Under the pieces are notes generated by a model. That model was not told the DNA's origin, did not search any database, and worked only from the letters and a program-made list of their open reading frames with translations. The position numbers and the translations under genes are program-made. Of a DNA stretch of 64,000 nt, positions 61,789-64,000 are shown piece after piece (position 1 is the first letter of the stretch; each line of letters begins with the position of its first letter). The DNA lies in the NCBI GenBank assembly GCA_043770095.1, contig JAYVIR010000002.1, positions 78,706-142,705 on the forward strand. The letters run 5' to 3'. Source of the DNA: JBGSUZ01 sp043770095. GTDB lineage: Bacteria > Bacillota > Clostridia > Peptostreptococcales > Acidaminobacteraceae.

Positions 61789-62580
61789 TTATAAAACATC
61801 CGCAAAATGAGGTTTAAGTTTTTTAAAAATAATAATACCTATTATTAAAATCAAACTAGTTACACCCCAAAACAATGCCGTCTGATTATATTTTTCCCAA
61901 AACCATATTTTATTAATATAGGAATCTCTGTATCCTTCAACTATATAAAACATAGGATTTAACTTTATAATCCACATAAATTTCTCTGGAACTATTGTAT
62001 AGCTCCATACAATAGGTGTAGACCACATCCCAATTTGCAAAAAAATTGCAATGAGTTGTCCTAAATCTTTAAAGAAAAGAACAACAGCTGATGTTGTATA
62101 TGAAATAGCCAATACCAGCAAAAATGCACAAAAACAATAATATACTAATTGAATTGAATATACAGTCGGATAATAACCGTAAATCATTGCTATAATCAAA
62201 ATAAATATAATAAAAACAAACTGCACAAAAAGAGTTGATAACACCTTTACAATTGGCAATATGCTAACTTTAAATACTACTTTTTTGACTAAATAACTAT
62301 ATTCCATCATACTATTCGTTGCATTTGGTAATGCCTCAGAAAAGAAAAACCATGAAATAATTCCACTCGACAACCAAAGAATAAACGGAACATTCTCCAT
62401 CGGCGAACTACTCCTTAATCCAAATTGAAAGACTATCCAATATACAATAATAGTTATAATTGGTTGTACAAATGCCCATATTACACCTAAATATGATCCT
62501 GCATATTTCATTTTAAAATCGTTTAATGCTAATTTAATTATAAGATTTCTATTCTCCCACAATTCAACAATCAACCTCAT
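61789..62580 (-). CDS. wzm: Polysaccharide ABC exporter permease (Wzm-like)
   Basis: The 263-residue ABC-2 type permease has six predicted helices. Family features are LALNDFKMKYAGSYLGVIWAFVQPII at the N-terminus, FFKDLGQLIAIFLQIGMWSTPIVW, and the LNPMFYIVEGYRDSYI segment. It moves a lipid-linked polymer through the membrane with the ATPase encoded 70 bases downstream. GGAGG precedes the ATG by about four bases. Confidence 0.9.
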   Translation of the reverse strand: MRLIVELWENRNLIIKLALNDFKMKYAGSYLGVIWAFVQPIITIIVYWIVFQFGLRSSSPMENVPFILWLSSGIISWFFFSEALPNATNSMMEYSYLVKKVVFKVSILPIVKVLSTLFVQFVFIIFILIIAMIYGYYPTVYSIQLVYYCFCAFLLVLAISYTTSAVVLFFKDLGQLIAIFLQIGMWSTPIVWSYTIVPEKFMWIIKLNPMFYIVEGYRDSYINKIWFWEKYNQTALFWGVTSLILIIGIIIFKKLKPHFADVL

Positions 62581-62615
62581 ATTGCCTCCGCATAAATCTT
62601 ATAAATTTCATTATC

Positions 62616-63476
62616 CTATTTTATTTCCAGTAAATATTGACCATACTCAATCTTCTCCATTGGTTTTGCCAATATCATTAATTGTTCTCTATCAATAAAT
62701 CCTTTTCTAAAAGCAATTTCCTCAATACATGCCACATATAGCCCTTGTCTCGTTTGAATCGCTTCAACAAAATTTGCAGCTTCTAAGAGACCTTTATGAG
62801 TTCCAGTATCTAGCCACGCCATACCTCGTCCAAAGAGTTCTACTTTTAATTGACCTCTTCGTAAATATTCATTATTAACTGCTGTGATTTCTATTTCTCC
62901 GCGAGCAGAAGGCTTAAGATTTTTTGAAATTTCGACCACGTCATTATCATAGAAATAAAGTCCAGGAACTGCGTAATTTGATTTTGGTACTTTTGGTTTT
63001 TCTTCAATCGAAAGCACGTTCCCTTCTTTGTCGAAATCAACCACTCCAAATTCTACCGGATTACTCACATGATAGCCAAAAATTGTCGCACCAAATTTCT
63101 TTCTTGCAACTACTTCTAATCTTTGGCTAAATCCATATCCATAAAAAACATTGTCGCCTAATACAAGTGCTACATTATCGTTTCCAATAAAATCTTCACC
63201 AATGATAAAAGCCTCAGCAATGCCCTTTGGCGCTTCTTGAATTGCATAGGACATATTTAGACCCAAGTGTGATCCATCTTGAAAAAGGTCTTTGAAACAC
63301 TGAACATCTCTCGGCGTTGAAATAATTAATATATCTTTAATTCCCGCTAGCATCAATACTGAAAGAGGATAATAAATCATAGGTTTGTCATAAATCGGTA
63401 TTATCTGTTTTGAAATTGCTATTGTTGAAGGATAAAGTCTTGTACCACTGCCACCCGCTAAAATAATTCCTTTCAT
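62616..63476 (-). CDS. rfbA: Glucose-1-phosphate thymidylyltransferase
   Basis: The 286-residue enzyme has the signature GIILAGGSGTRLYPST, KQIIPIYDKPMIYYPLSVLMLAGI, the metal aspartate in VLGDNVFYG, VEFGVVDFD and GRGMAWLDTGTHKGLLEAANF. It makes dTDP-glucose, the first step to dTDP-rhamnose and dTDP-amino-sugars. In this locus it would feed WecE through RfbB, which is not in the window. The start has AAAGGCGG upstream. Confidence 0.95.
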   Translation of the reverse strand: MKGIILAGGSGTRLYPSTIAISKQIIPIYDKPMIYYPLSVLMLAGIKDILIISTPRDVQCFKDLFQDGSHLGLNMSYAIQEAPKGIAEAFIIGEDFIGNDNVALVLGDNVFYGYGFSQRLEVVARKKFGATIFGYHVSNPVEFGVVDFDKEGNVLSIEEKPKVPKSNYAVPGLYFYDNDVVEISKNLKPSARGEIEITAVNNEYLRRGQLKVELFGRGMAWLDTGTHKGLLEAANFVEAIQTRQGLYVACIEEIAFRKGFIDREQLMILAKPMEKIEYGQYLLEIK

Positions 63477-63489
63477 AAATAACCGCCTT

Positions 63490-64000
63490 TCATTTTCTGT
63501 ATTTAGCCCATTTTATTCTTATCATGTAATATGTTGGATATAAAACTCGTAGATTACGCATTTTTTTTAATAAAACCTTGCTTAGCGTTTTAAGCTTAAT
63601 TATAATAGTCTTTTGGCTCTCTATCAAAAACTCAGGATTAAATTCCTTAATCATTTGATTTTGCAATTCACAAAAAATACTCAAATATGCATCAATTTTC
63701 TTTTGTCTTGAAATTCTTTCAGTTATTTTTAATGGAATTCGATACATTGATGTAGTTTTATCAATAAATTTAAAGTCACACCTTAGTGCATACTTTGTCC
63801 ACAGATTCCAGTCTTCTAAATATTCAAGCTTTGTATTAAATCCACCAAATAAATCATAGAGGTTTTTTCTAAACAAAACGCTTTGAATGCTCAAATAATT
63901 TGAAGTATATAGCAACTCTCGGTTAAAACTTTGACTATATACAACTGTTTTTTTCGCCTCTTTAATTTGAAGTGGCTTTAAGTTCAAAATTTCACTCGGC
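63490..64000 (-). CDS. GT2 glycosyltransferase, C-terminal part
   Basis: The gene continues past the right edge; the frame is open to base 64000. The visible part of about 170 residues (EILNLKPLQIKE, YLSIQSVLFRKNLYDLFGGF, YLEDWNLWTKYALRCDFKFIDKTTSMYRIP) matches the second domain of the two-domain enzyme at 57007-58821 segment by segment. It is therefore the end of a related glycosyltransferase. The rfbA start lies 13 bases downstream. Confidence 0.82.
   Translation of the reverse strand, partial: PSEILNLKPLQIKEAKKTVVYSQSFNRELLYTSNYLSIQSVLFRKNLYDLFGGFNTKLEYLEDWNLWTKYALRCDFKFIDKTTSMYRIPLKITERISRQKKIDAYLSIFCELQNQMIKEFNPEFLIESQKTIIIKLKTLSKVLLKKMRNLRVLYPTYYMIRIKWAKYRK

Overview
The window looks like chromosome from a low-GC, Gram-positive-type anaerobe of the Clostridia. 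Genus is not determinable by eye; Fusibacter- or Acidaminobacter-like lineages are only a guess. The evidence is the strong AGGAGG-type ribosome sites, frequent TTG starts, S-layer-homology (SLH) surface proteins, a membrane-bound MurF-like ligase beside Ddl, a hydrogenase-type Mrp antiporter module, and many rho-independent terminators. I saw no tRNA, rRNA or CRISPR array. By eye, the part right of about 44 kb is clearly more AT-rich than the left part.

Layout, left to right. (1) 1-4.2 kb: an export-pump adaptor that runs off the left edge, divergent from an OmpR-type response regulator and histidine kinase; then a CPBP-family membrane protease and a TlpA-like thioredoxin. (2) 4.3-9.2 kb: a GT-C membrane glycosyltransferase, an SLH protein, a GtrA flippase and a GtrB-like glycosyltransferase, which together look like a three-component extracytoplasmic glycosylation system. 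(3) 9.4-13.2 kb: alpha/beta hydrolase, MurF-like ligase and Ddl, a peptidoglycan-precursor operon. (4) 13.3-17.6 kb: an eight-gene antiporter operon in MbhA-H order. (5) 17.7-32.3 kb: VanZ-like protein, a Big2 surface protein, three more SLH proteins (two are tandem paralogs), a polyprenyl sugar-phosphate transferase, an AlbA_2/Schlafen-type ATPase, a small membrane exporter and a GT2 enzyme.

(6) 32.4-46.7 kb is an accessory, decaying zone: two intact HEPN/nucleotidyltransferase (MNT) pairs and a third collapsed pair, broken AAA ATPase and Rpn nuclease genes, an M42 peptidase, a beta-lactamase-fold/GNAT gene split by a complete IS21-type element, an FAD oxidoreductase, a truncated NHL-repeat gene fused to an IS21 relic, a membrane protein bracketed by a 137-bp inverted repeat, and several duplicated gene fragments. 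A direct repeat of about 184 bp occurs twice, about 10.9 kb apart.

(7) 46.7-64 kb is a surface-polysaccharide locus, all intact genes on the minus strand. It has RfbA, an ABC exporter (Wzm/Wzt with a C-terminal cargo-type domain), a methyltransferase, two related glycosyltransferases, a YfhO-type GT-C enzyme, the WecE aminotransferase, a polyprenyl-sugar GT2 enzyme, a pair of tiny SMR/EamA membrane proteins, a GNAT acyltransferase, an acyl carrier protein, an acyl-adenylating enzyme and a short-chain reductase. My reading (inference) is that RfbA, WecE and GNAT supply an N-acylated dTDP-amino-sugar, perhaps with an acyl group made on the dedicated carrier protein. GT2, the SMR pair and YfhO would then move it to the cell surface, forming a second three-component glycosylation system, while the ABC exporter moves the main polymer.
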